Assembly (NCBI GenBank): GCA_963573305.1
Contig: OY754328.1
Coordinates: 46,677,822-46,741,821 of the forward strand
Length of the DNA stretch: 64,000 bases
Source of the DNA: Pyrrhosoma nymphula
Lineage: Eukaryota; Arthropoda; Insecta; Odonata; Coenagrionidae
Reading direction: 5' to 3'
Shown: piece by piece, positions 22,953 to 33,204 of the stretch
Numbering within the stretch: the first letter of the stretch is position 1
Layout of the letters: each line of letters begins with the position of its first letter
Translations under genes and position numbers: made by a program
Notes under the pieces: model-generated
Databases searched by the model: none
What the model was told of the DNA's origin: nothing
Seen by the model: the letters and a program-made list of their open reading frames with translations, nothing else

Positions 22953-23889
22953 CCGTAGAATGGGGTGACTTCGGCCACGCGCGCACCGCTTCACAAATTG
23001 AAACTTTGTAACGCAATGCATTAAAATGTACGAACCAGCATTTCGTTCGCGACTTATCTAACATTGTTGGAGGAGATTACAAGCAGTCCACGCTTACTTT
23101 ACTCAGTTCTTACGATACCATCATACTTGGAGGGTGAGACGAAATTCGTGTGTTCTATTGAGAAGCCGTAAGAACCTCAGCCTAGGATTATCATCAATAA
23201 CATCAGGTAAATGAAAATTGCCTTATTATTTCATTATGTTGTTGACTATCAGAATGTAAGTCTAGTTACTTTTTTCAGATTTAACTTGGAATAATATTAC
23301 TTTTTAGGGTAATAATCAAAATACTGTGGGGTGACTTCGGCCATGCCCAGGAACTACCAGAAAGCCCGCGGTGGGCGTCCATGCCTGCGTTATGACGAAA
23401 ATAGTCTTCAACACACATTGGATGATGCTACACCTTAATGATACGTTAAGAATAAAGCAAAATTTTGTTTGCAAAAGAGGTGAAATACTATGAAACAAAC
23501 ATTGGAAACTTATACACGGAATGATTTAAAATAATGAATCCTTGTCTTAATTATTTTAATTTTTTATTTTTATAAATTCAAGGTGTATAAAACTTATATC
23601 TGCGAGAGGTAAGTTAAGAAACTTCGAATAAATTTAATAAAAATACGATGTTATTGACAATTCATGAGGAAAATTTGTGTTGGCCGAAGTAACCTCATCT
23701 AATGACTTCGGCCGCGGTAAATTATTTTTTTTATAAGTTATGTTTGCTTTGTTACAAAAATTTAAACATGATTTGAAATCCTAAGGTTTCCATGTTACCA
23801 ATTTAATTTTTGTCAGAAGAAGGAGCCAGTACAGTCAAAGAAATAACAAAAAACCTGTCAAAAATGGCCGAAGTCACCCCATTTTACGG
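22953..23889. mobile_element. 937-bp DNA element with 25-bp inverted repeats and TA flanks
   Basis: The termini are inverted repeats of 25 bp with one mismatch, beginning CCGTARAATGGGGTGAC. Each side is flanked by TA (22951-22952 and 23890-23891), as in the Tc1/mariner superfamily. The core GACTTCGGCC occurs five times: in both termini, at 23333, inverted near 23682, and at 23704. No transposase is recognisable, so it is a non-autonomous element. Placement in Tc1/mariner rests on the TA flanks only. Confidence 0.8.
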
Positions 23890-23965
23890 TAATCACTTTG
23901 TGAAGACATAAAACTCCAAAGGAGTTGGTGTAAGACAGTGAACATGACTGCAATATCGGCCACGA

Positions 23966-24150
23966 GGACTACATCTACATCTACATATTACCCTGCGAGC
24001 CACCTCTAGTGACTACAGGAAGGTGGAAAGCCATCACTAATAACGCTGTAGTTTTCATGGTGCATGACCTCTGGCATAAATGCAAGCACCCTGTAGCTTC
24101 CTACTACTGACGCCAGGCAGTGCCTTCCTTTGTCCTTTCAGATAAGTCAT
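23966..24150. mobile_element. possible non-LTR retroelement 3' end with (TACATC)n
   Basis: ACATCTACATCTACAT is followed directly by a CGAGCCACC segment. This resembles the tail and 3' end of a retroelement dispersed in arthropod genomes, here reading from tail into body, which would put the element on the minus strand. Recognition is from memory of the pattern and there is no coding part. Confidence 0.35.
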
Positions 24151-25313
24151 TAAGAGAGAAAGTAGCATCAGTCTGTTGCCATACTTGGGTGTGCAGAACC
24201 ATTCTACATTTATTCTTTTTTGTACACAAATTATGTCATCATAGCTTCCATGTTTTCCAACAAAAAGGAAGGACTTGGGCTTTAAGTTTTTATTAATATC
24301 ACTTAAATCCCCAATTTCTTACAAAAGACATTTCTGACTTACACCTCTCCCACTCTCAACATCACATTTGACACACGAAGTCCTCCACCACCTCATAGTG
24401 ACAGGGTTAAAGACCTTTTTCACAGTTACCATAAGATTTCATGGTAACTTAATCATTGATTTCATCAGTCTTCAGAGAAAATACCATTTCAATGCATTCA
24501 TGGTTGCACGTTACCCTCAATTTTTAAAAGGGAAAAAGACTTATGAAATGAAAAAGCAACATGGTTACTACCATTTAAAGTGAACTGCTTAAGGAAATTT
24601 AAAGCTTTTAAAAACAAACAGAGGAAAAATTAAAATATAATTCTATTCCCAACTCAACTATTGTCTTATACAGTGAATCATCAACGTGGTGGGCCAGTAT
24701 GTAAGATGATGACTGGGGACACTAGGAAAATTGGACCAATAACGTACTATAGTATTAACATTTATTTTGACATATCACATCAAACCTGAACTTAGTGGGG
24801 TTTTTGTAAAAGAAGAAGCAAGATTGGATCTCAAATACAAGGCAGTGCTCCCATATTAAGATCAGTTATTTTTAAAAAGGTTCAGTAGAAAACTGGACAA
24901 AATGAGCATAGCAGTTAAACATGAATATTTGCACAGTGAAGGATGGATTTAAGCTACGATGAGAGAACTTTTCCCGAAGAAAGAAGGTTTAAAATTTAGT
25001 ATCTGAATAATCATTCGTAAAATAGGCAACTAGGGGTTCACAGTTTCACATCCCATTCGACAGACGGGACCAACACTGTCCATGCAACAACCAGGAAGCA
25101 ACCAAAGTCCCACTGAATACTCTCTATCACTACCAGGATTTGAACCCATACTCTCCACCTGGAAAACCAGTAGATACAACTTAAATAACATGAAAATTTC
25201 TCTCCAACGTCCATTCTAACCTATTGCTATACAATGTCTTTAAAAAATTTAATTGAGTGTTAAGCAATATTCTCCAATCATAAAAAGTGGCAATATACCA
25301 GAGCTAGAAATTA
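24151..25313. other. no gene seen
   Basis: AT-rich with short frames only. A 71-codon frame at 24368-24583 has no support. Confidence 0.5.
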
Positions 25314-26130
25314 TCAGGTATGGAGGAGGTGAGGAGGCATGGTGGGATAAGGAGGTAGAAATAAAGGTAGGAGGGGAACTAATAAAATCAGGGAGATTTG
25401 CAGACGATCAAGCATTGGTTTGTCAGTATACCAAGGGGTTACAATTAATGATGAATGCACTAGAGGTGCAGAGCAAAAGGTGTGGGATGAAGATAAATCA
25501 CAAGACAATGAAAATGATGAGATTTTCTAGAAGGAAGAAGGCGCTGCTGAAGATAAGGGTGGGAGGGCACAAGAACGAGCAGTTGCAGGACTACCCTTGT
25601 CGAAAAAGTATTTTTAAAGAGAAGGGAACTGATGAGGGGGGTGGTCTGAGATGAAACGTAAAGAAAAGGGTAATGGCTGCAGGGGTCGGAAACTTGGTCA
25701 TTGTAGAGGGAGGATGTGCATAGACTTGAGGCGTTTGAGATGTGAGATTGAAGAAAGATGGAGAAGGTGAGCTGGGTGGCGAGGAAGATGAAAGAGGATG
25801 TATTTGATATGGTCTGAGAGGTGAGGGAGCTTGTGGAAGAGGTTTGGAGAAGGCAGAAGAGATGGATGGAGGAGGTTTTGAGAGGTGAGGGCATGTTGAG
25901 GAGAGTGATAGAGGGGAGAACACAGGGGAAGCGTGGAAGAGTGAGGAAGAGGATAGGAATTCTGGACGCAGTAAGAGGAGGCAGAAGATATGAAGAATTG
26001 AAGAGGGATCGAATGGCAGGACATCCTTAAGAGGGAAAGCGAGATAATGTCTATGAAGTTGGGATGCAGAATGGGGACGGTCCAAGAACTTACCAATCAG
26101 CAGGTAGAATACACAAATGAAAAACCCTCT
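25314..26130 (+). mobile_element. LINE fragment, RT active site to 3' end
   Basis: The plus strand encodes RFADDQALVCQYTKGLQ (the FADD active-site box), CGMKINHKTMKMMRFSRRKK, then after shifts FEM-D--RRWRR-like sequence, WRRQKRWMEEVLRGEGMLRR, GRTQGKRGRVRKRIGILD and GRRYEELKRDRM, and finishes with a 3' untranslated end (GGGACGGTCCAAGAACTTAC, AATCAGCAGG). It gives the clearest view of the C-terminus of this LINE family. The long minus-strand frames of up to 183 codons across it are purine/pyrimidine-strand shadows. Confidence 0.85.
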
Positions 26131-26425
26131 ACCTCTTCTCATCTCATTCTATATTCCATCCTCTTCCACACTTGCCAAGTGTACACGTGCTCCCCACTTA
26201 ATACCCTCATCAACATGCCTTCACTTCCCAACATGTCCACCATCAGCATTTTCTGCCATTTCCGAATCTCTGTTACTAATTTCCTCACCTGCCAAATATC
26301 TAGCTTAGCTGCCAAATATTTAGCTTCCGCGCTAATATATAGCTTTTCTTTGTTCCTCACCTTTTCCATTCTTCTCCATACCTGCGCAGCTTGCTCAACA
26401 ACAAATGCCATTACGGATTAACATG
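26130..26425 (-). mobile_element. LINE C-terminal fragment, inverted
   Basis: The minus-strand 90-codon frame reads QVWRRMEKVRNKEK ... LVTEIRKWQKMLMVDMLGSE, then GMLMRVLSGE. This parallels VWRRMEKV...KRQKRWMEEVLRGEGMLRRVIEGR of the neighbouring copy. A short near-tandem (CCAAATATCTAGCTTAGCTG / CCAAATATTTAGCTTCCGCG) interrupts it. It is in opposite orientation to the LINE pieces on both sides. Confidence 0.7.
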
Positions 26426-26469
26426 TTTCCCACCTACCATTTTAGCTTTTCTCTCCAATAAAACTTTTC

Positions 26470-26705
26470 CTACTATTGATTAGGGATAAAATTCGGGATT
26501 GGGAGAACACAGGGGATGCGTGGAACAAAGGAAGAGGATAGGTATTCTGGACGAAATAAGAAGATGTAGAAGATACGAGGAATTTAAGTGGGATCTCATG
26601 GCGGGACATCCGCAGGAGGGAAAGCGAGACAATGTTTCAGAAATTACAATGCAGGATGGGGACTTTCCAAGAAACTAACAATCAGCTGTTAGACTACTTG
26701 AATGA
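26470..26705 (+). mobile_element. LINE 3' end, second copy
   Basis: It matches the end of the 25.3-26.1 kb copy: the segments coding RKRIGILD and RRYEE, then GGCGGGACATCCG, AGGGAAAGCGAGACAATG and GGGGACTTTCCAAG with AATCAGCTG. Only the 3'-most part of the element is present, consistent with 5' truncation of a LINE insertion. Confidence 0.7.
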
Positions 26706-27065
26706 ATGGACCCTAAATTGTCAATTTTGGGAGAACATTTCACTCCCCTGCATCTTCTTAGCTCGCCATCACCCTCTGGCTCTATGTGGTGCGAAAGTCC
26801 AATCATCTTCCGCGCTAGTTAAGCGTTCTTCTCGCTATCACCTCTCCAACATGCCCTCACCTATCAACACACATGGGCGGATTAACGGGAGCCTCCCCCC
26901 GTAATTCCTGGGAAAATAGAAAAATATAAATTATTCCATACCCCCAAACCCCGTTAAAAAAACCCCCAACACAACGGCCTAAATCCCCCTGTCAACACGT
27001 AAGAGGGGAGTGAGGGGGGTCACATTTGCCACTGGTTGAGACTGAAGCATACGTACGAGAAACAC
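26706..27065. other. no gene seen; small C- and G-run block
   Basis: CACATGGGCGGATTAACGGG on the left and GGGGGGTCACATTTGCCACTG on the right (about 26.87-27.04 kb) look like diverged ends of a second small hAT-type element, but no 8-bp target duplication was found. Another LINE scrap (CCAACATGCCCTCACC) precedes it. Confidence 0.3.
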
Positions 27066-28529
27066 CCCAGCTGGCACAGAGTATGCTCCTTACTCTCTTC
27101 TTACGAGATACTTACGCAAGAAACGGGTAAGTAGCTTACCCGTAGGCAAGGCGCTTCCGTAAGAAACTGCTCAGACACAGGTAAGACAGTGGTAAGGAAC
27201 GGCGTCAAATATCCTCATACCGGGTAAGCTACTTACATACAGTAGCGCAGCGCGCGGCGGAACGCTGTACTACCACCTCAACCAGCATATAGAATTTCCT
27301 ACCGTGAGATATATTACTAAATAATTTCCACTATTTCTCGATCACCTACCGTGAGATATATTGGGCAGCTTTAAATTATTTCCACTATTTCTCCAGGCAC
27401 ACACAGCGGCACTCAAATAAAGGAACATTATTGCTAATGACATCAAGTCGAGAAAATGAAAAAATAACTTTGGAGGAGGTAAAATTTACTGAATGAAGCG
27501 TAATGAAACAACATATTACATTGCAAAAGTAGAAAATAATCATCACTCTTTCAATTGGGCGTAAACAACCACACAATTTTAAACTCTCAAATAACACAAT
27601 AATCCCGGGCAACGACAATATCCTACAGCTAATTGCTAATGAATCATTACCTGCCTTAAATATAGACGGACTAATTATTTCAAGAAATTCACATTCGACA
27701 CAGCAATGCAATGAAATAAAAGGATGACACTTGGAGTGGCAAAATTCACTGAATAATAATAAAACACTACACTATTTATCCTTTCGCTGGGACGTAAACA
27801 ACCACAATTACAAGAACAATCTACAGTCACCAAACTTCACTTTAATTCACATCAAACTTCAATTCACATAGATTCCACATCTTAATGTAGTCAATACTAG
27901 AAACTACGAAATTATTGCTGTGAAGTCTTCTACAACATATGAAATTACATAGACAACGAAACCCTTCAAACAAAACATATTTTTAACATTTTAAATATAA
28001 CTCCTGTCATGACACGTTCTTTAAAGAGATAAATCCTTGCTAATGTACGTAAAGATATCAACACTTTAGACGCATGCAATCCAGCTCAGCAAATAAATAA
28101 CACATGTAATCACTGGCATGTAACAGTGGACGCCGTCAACGCATTCAAAACACACGATAAACCTTCGTTTACATATTATCACAAAAAATGACTCGTTATT
28201 TCTTGCACATTGGAACTTATACGTTTACTTGAACATTGAAGCTTAAACCAAACTTATTTAAACTTGAAATTAAATGTTCCACTGGGGTAATTCGCTACAA
28301 ATCGTCACAGATAAACACAGTTATCGTTCTCGTGGTTTCCGTTTCCTCCGAAAAAGGGAACGGTATCGGGGACCATTAGTCCGTTCCTCAACTATCCATA
28401 AGTACCTGTTTTGCCCGCAAGGAGTCATGCCATACGTGCGTAAGAAATAAGTAAGTGACTTACATTGTAAGCTACTTACCTATTTCTTCGTTAAAACTTG
28501 CCTCAATGACTTACATTGTGCCAGCTGGG
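27066..28529. mobile_element. 1.46-kb inverted-repeat DNA element, superfamily unassigned
   Basis: The ends are 13-bp inverted repeats CCCAGCTGGCACA (27066-27078 and 28517-28529). Next to each end are clusters of GTAAG..CTTAC words (GTAAGTAGCTTACCC, GTAAGCTACTTACA on the left; GTAAGTGACTTACATTG, GTAAGCTACTTACC on the right), typical of transposase-binding subterminal repeats. Inside are a 48-nt imperfect duplication (CTACCGTGAGATATATT at about 27.30 and 27.35 kb) and a longer diverged direct repeat (the GCGTAAACAACCACA word near 27.56 and GACGTAAACAACCACA near 27.79 kb). No transposase frame. Flanks show no clear target duplication. Confidence 0.65.
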
Positions 28530-28731
28530 ACGATATTTACATGTACTAAAATGATCTACCCCTCGGAATAGATTCCCAATCCCACGTAACACTTAACCCC
28601 CTAGTAAGCTAAAGGGGTATCGAAGACCATATATTTCACAATATGTGTTTTTCATTCCAACCCGTTTGAGAGAAGCTTATAATAGAATCCCTAATCGGTT
28701 ACCCTAGCATGTGACTCACCTCGTGTGATAA

Positions 28732-28888
28732 TTAAGGGCTAATCACCGGAAGACGCGGCGAGACATGATACAATGAACTTCCGACAGGATGCAACCATAT
28801 TCCGTATGAATATGGGCCAAGCAATGGGGCCAAGTTCTCGCATTCGACTTGCACTTCCACAATCAGCATTTTCTCTCTGCTACCACCA
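28732..28888 (-). CDS. exon candidate 3 of an unrecognised gene
   Basis: Minus strand: acceptor GGCATTTTGTTTCATCAG, then an open segment of 52 codons to TAA when joined in phase to the exon candidate at 28977-29087 (AG|T). It reads S-G-G-S-R-E-K-M-L-I-V-E-V-Q-V-E-C and ends in V-I-S-P. The intervening intron would be 88 nt. In the other phase of the upstream exon a stop arrives after about nine residues. No family recognised. Confidence 0.25.
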
Positions 28889-28976
28889 CTGATGAAACAA
28901 AATGCCAAAGAGCAGTCAATCAATTAATGTTGTCGATGAATTACTACCACTACAACAATCGGCTATCAATACGTAC

Positions 28977-29087
28977 CTGAAATACAGAGCATTCTGCCTA
29001 CCGAAGAGGCATGGCCGAAAGTACAATTGGTGCTGCTCGCACTTGGGACTGCCACAATTAAAGGCAATGCAAGCCACGGTAACTTCA
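28977..29087 (-). CDS. exon candidate 2 of an unrecognised gene
   Basis: A 111-nt minus-strand segment bounded by acceptor TTTATCCTCCCAG and donor CAG|GTACGT. Two of three phases are open. One gives a cysteine-rich stretch (V-A-C-I-A-F-N-C-G-S-P-K-C ... R-P-C-L-F). The other gives K-L-P-W-L-A-L-P-L-I-V-A-V-P-S-A-S-S, which resembles a secretory signal peptide, and would start with ATG if the preceding exon ended in A. Two good splice sites and higher GC than the surroundings favour a real exon, but the product is undecided. Confidence 0.3.
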
Positions 29088-29141
29088 CTGGGAGGATAAA
29101 AGGAAGCAAAAAATAATTAATTTTGACCTTCAATTACTTAC

Positions 29142-29270
29142 CACCTCCTCATCAACTCTCTCACGAGAAATCTGCGACACTGATTCGTGTGATTCGTCGA
29201 CTATTGCGACCACGCCTTCATTTGCAGTCAAACAATTGAAAAGCGGGAAAAGCGTTCGACACGATTAATG
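29142..29270 (-). CDS. exon candidate 1 (5' exon) of an unrecognised gene
   Basis: The minus-strand segment ends at a strong donor, GAGGTG|GTAAGTAA, and the intron to the next candidate would be 54 nt. An ATG at 29152-29150 six codons before the donor (ATGAGGAGGTG) joins in frame to the cysteine-rich phase of exon 2. A different upstream phase (E-G-V-V-A-I-V-D-E-S-H-E-S) is open but would meet TGA on splicing. It may therefore be mostly 5' untranslated. Confidence 0.22.
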
Positions 29271-29289
29271 AGATGAGCGGGATATGCGA

Positions 29290-30429
29290 AACGAAACAAT
29301 ACGGAAGTAACCAAATGCCCAAGTGCATCTATTTTAAATCAATTTTGATGCCATTAATGATGATGGACGTAATTATGGAATTGGTGAAAAAAATATAAAT
29401 AAGTCCTAAAAGTGACTGGTATTCAATCGCGCGAGAAAAATCAAGATTAAAAGCAAAGTATCCTATAATAGTATTGTACATTATATAGGTAGGTAGGCAT
29501 TTTGGACAGAACGAGAAGAGTCAGGATTTATGCTGAAATGAAAAAATAAATCGTGTAATCAAAGTAAACCAATTGAGTCTCAGAAAGGTGACTGATTCTT
29601 TTTAAGGGTCTCACAATGGCGTAATAAAAGTTACGTATAGGTACCTATAGGTTACAAAACAAGCCAATATTAAGTGGGATTACCCGAGTGTGAAATATGA
29701 AATCCACCTTCAGTCTCCTTTCGACCTCTTTGGATAAAATGACACCCTGGTCGTTTGGTACCACTTGAGTTTAAATGGCTTAATTGGACAGTCACATGAA
29801 GTAAGTGGATAACCTCTACATTATTACGACTTATAAGTTAACTTAGAAGTCGTAACTAAGTTAACTTTTTGTGCTACTAGGGTTACTGCTCTTATAAAGT
29901 GGGATTTAAAGCGTTATAGAGTAGGCCTGGAAATAGTTACACTATAATATACCCCATGAAAATCAGCTTTTATTTTTTGGAAAAAATCTCCAAAACTGTT
30001 TCAGGAAGTGGTGAATATTTTGGCATTTTTAAAAAGATGACATCTTTTTCATCATTTTTTTAAATCTTCCTCAAATTATGTTAACGCATTGCCACTGCTT
30101 CTAAGACTCTGGATAAAAATTTCAAAAACTCATTCAAACCGCAAAAATATCCTCCAGGCCTAGGAATACTTGGTGATTGAAATGCACTCACAAAGAAAAA
30201 AGGATCACTGTTCTTGTTGCCAGATGTGCAATAATTGCAGTATTCATTTAATTTATGTTATTTAGCCTTTGGTACAATGCATCGCTAATGTAGTGCAATC
30301 AGTATTGTGAAATCAGAAATAAGCAAAAATTTAATTCCAACTGTAAAAAAATGTGAAAGAATTTCAGAGCTATTTTTAGTATTAGGATAATCTACCAGTT
30401 GAGGTAGGTCCAATGGAAGAGAGTGAAAA
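29290..30429. other. no gene seen
   Basis: AT-rich. A perfect 12-bp inverted repeat AAGTTAACTTAG / CTAAGTTAACTT with a 9-nt loop lies near 29.84-29.87 kb. At 29.49-29.56 kb TGGACAGAACGAGAAGAGTC and ATGCTGAAATGAA look like a scrap of the LINE 3' coding end. Confidence 0.45.
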
Positions 30430-30905
30430 AACCTCTAGTGTTACAGGCCCGAACCTCTATCTACCAACACAATTTCTTTCTTCGTCTCGGCACCCCACCA
30501 CTCTTCTTTGAGTCCATATAGGCTTTATAAAGCTTATTCTCTTACTTCCCACTTACTCAAAATCCTCTCCTCTTCAACAGCCTTCCGCAGCCATTGGCCT
30601 CTCTTCGCCTCTTCCAATCATCTACCCTGCCTCCCTCTAATCTCATCCAGAAGTTCCCTCTCCTCACCAACTATACCAAGAATTTCCTTGTTTATCTTCC
30701 TTTCCATCCACCACACTTTCTCCATTCTCCATCACACCCACTTATTCTCAAATGCCTACAGCCTATTCTTGTCTTCATTTCTCAGTCATCAGCTCCCTCC
30801 TATCAATAAACTTTTCACTAGCTCACATTTTCACTAGCACTATTCTCCTTCTAATGTATTGGCCACTCTGCCCATTTTCTTCCAGCATACTACCCAAGTA
30901 ATTGA
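30430..30905 (-). mobile_element. LINE C-terminal fragment
   Basis: Minus strand, from about 30905 downward: a YLGSMLEENGQ-like box, then W-R-M-x-K-V-W-W-M-E-R-K, LVRRG-like, and GQWLRKAVEEERIL segments. This repeats the region that ends the adjoining LINE, so it is a separate, truncated copy placed tail-to-head next to it. Confidence 0.65.
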
Positions 30906-30954
30906 ATTGCTCTATTCACTCCAAATTTGGAGTAGCTTACTTCAGGGAATTAAA

Positions 30955-33000
30955 AAAAGATTTAAACAAAATTCAGTCAGGACAAGTTTCCGACCCGTGC
31001 ATTACCAAGCTCCATACTAGAGTTTTCACCAGCCTTTTCTTTACGTCCCGTCTCAGACCCCCCCTCACCAATTCCCTTCTCTTTGGAAATGCCTCTTTAT
31101 CCAGGGCAATTCTAAATCTTATGTCCCAACCACTAAACCCATACTCCTCCATAATACTACCCAGACATGAAAACTGCTCGACCTGCTCTATTTTGTTCCC
31201 TCGCACCCTTATAATCAGCCTTGCCTTCTCACTCCTAGAAATGTTTCCCTTGGCATTTCTTCTGAATGCACGTTAATAAATCAACAGTGATAGAGGGCAT
31301 ACCTGCCGTACTCCCTATAATATCACGAACCATTCCGATTCTCCATGGGCAACCCTAACCTGTGCCATCTGGTTTATGTACCGAGTCCGAATGAGACGTC
31401 TGTTCCTCCAATCGAACCCTAATTTCTTCAGTAGGTACTTCCACTAATTTTATCCAGTCCACCCTATCAAAGGCCTAGGTGTCTTTCTACTAGTGCCCAC
31501 ATCGCTCCAATAGCATCCGGCATTCCCATCTCTGTCCTAAACCCAAACTGGTCGTCACTCAGGCACTTGTAAGCCATTCCTCTTTAGCCTTCTATTTCTG
31601 ATTCTAAGAACTACTTTGGCTTTATGGGATCTGAATCTTATTGTCCTACAGTCATTGCACGTTTTTGTCTTACTCTACTTCAGTATCATAATTAGTATTG
31701 TTTTCGCAAAGTCCTCCAGTCACACTCAATCCTCATAAATCCTATGAAATGGGGCAAATTGTTTTTCTCTTCCATTCTTTCCATACCCCTTAGAAACTCT
31801 GCAGGTATGTTATCTACTTCTACTGCCTTAATCCTTTTCATGTCTTATAGTACTCATTCAATTTCACTATCTAGGATACTTGGTCCAATGCTCTCTCTGT
31901 CAATGTCATCTTTCCTCACTATATGTAATATAGTGAGCCTTTATTTTCCTTATCAAAAAGCTCTTCAACATATTCCATCTACTTCCCCTGGATTTCTTTT
32001 GGTTCAATGATTAACTTTCTTGTCTAGTCTATTTTCATTGCAATTCCCCACGTTGGGGCATCGGCCCCATCGGTGACGACGGGGTAACGTCCTCGACTGT
32101 CAATCCGAGGGTCGTGGGTACGAGTCCCACTTGGGTGTATTTCACCACCCAGGACATGGGTGTTTGTGTTCATCAGTTGTTCATGTTACATCACCCGATG
32201 TAAGAGGCCATTGCGAGCTGTTTTCGGGGTAGTTGAAATAAATAAAATTCCCCTTCTATTATTACCACACCTCAGTTCCTTTGTTTTCCTATATAATCCA
32301 TCTGCGCTGTCCTATCTTTGAAATGTCTCTAATGAGTCAATCTGCTCTCTCCGCCATGCCTCCCTTGTTCTCTTCTAAGTCTGTTGCTAAATTCCTAGTA
32401 GTTTCTGTTTCCTAGCACTGAACTAACCCTCTCCCATTTCCTTCACTCCTACATCTCCATTATCATCTACTTTGTGATATCCAGTTTTCTAATTTTTGTT
32501 TCACTTCATACGCCTACCATTGCTTTCACCACCTCCACAAAACCTGGTAATACTTCACAGCTTTCTCACCATGGTCATTTCTCCTTCATAGCTTGTAATC
32601 ACCTGCCTCCTCCCCCAGGATTATAACAATTTTGTTTGATCTACTTTAGCTCAATGACTATTATCCTATCACTCACCTGTTCTGCAAACAGTACTTTTCT
32701 ACCACATTTCCTGTTCATTATGAATGCAACCCCATGCTGGTTTTTCCCTCCACTGGCTTTCATTCCCTCCTCTATGTATCACTCTATATAGCCATCGCTC
32801 CAGTATTCCCTGCTATCTTTCAATCTTACTTCACCCAGACCCATGAAGTATACACCCACCTTCTCCATTTCTTGCTCTACGTTCTCTAACTGACCCACCC
32901 TTAGCATAATCCTAACATTCCACGTGACTATTCCTGTGATGAAAACCACATGGGCTTTGCTTCCACCACTGCCGGGCACGACACCAGTCCCAGAGGGCCT
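30955..33000 (-). mobile_element. LINE, nearly complete, interrupted by a SINE
   Basis: Minus strand from right to left: endonuclease N-terminus TWNVRIMLRVGQLENVEQEM ... YFMGLGEVRLKD-REYWSDGY (32779-32979), middle region with multiple shifts, RT remnants around 31.4-31.6 kb, then VEQFSCLGSIMEEYGFSGWD-IRFRIALDKEAF and RRDVKKRLVKTLVWSLVMHG (30973-31206). Motif order matches the other LINE pieces and supplies the best 5' half of the family. It has many stops and carries the SINE at 32.05-32.24 kb. Confidence 0.85.
32045..32240 (+). mobile_element. tRNA-derived SINE
   Basis: A tRNA-like head of about 75 nt contains a B-box-like GGGTACGAGTCCC preceded by an A-box-like GGGGTAACGTCCTCG. An unrelated body follows, then an A/T-rich tail (AAATAAATAAAATTC). 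It lies inside the minus-strand LINE at 30.96-33.0 kb, so it inserted after the LINE did. The A box is imperfect and the exact parent tRNA was not determined. Confidence 0.7.
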
Positions 33001-33204
33001 GGTCGGATCATAGTTGAAGCAAATATACCAAGAGATGCAATATTGAATGTTTTAGAATCATTTTCTCTTCACTTATAGAAATTAACTTATAGAAATTAAC
33101 TGACATATGATTACTCCAAAAAAAAGCTACATTTATGTGCAGATACATTGACACAAATTAGTGAACAAACTTTAGATTACTCAGCACGACAACATGAATA
33201 AAAT

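Noticed and set aside
25460..26142. Long minus-strand frames (up to 183 codons) rich in Ser, Pro and Leu
   Set aside because: They are antisense to a purine-rich LINE coding strand and have no independent support.
30508..31276. Plus-strand frames of 109 and 124 codons
   Set aside because: Antisense to LINE C-terminal coding sequence.
32045..32120. Functional tRNA gene
   Set aside because: B box is good, but the stems do not close into a cloverleaf by eye and a SINE body and tail follow.
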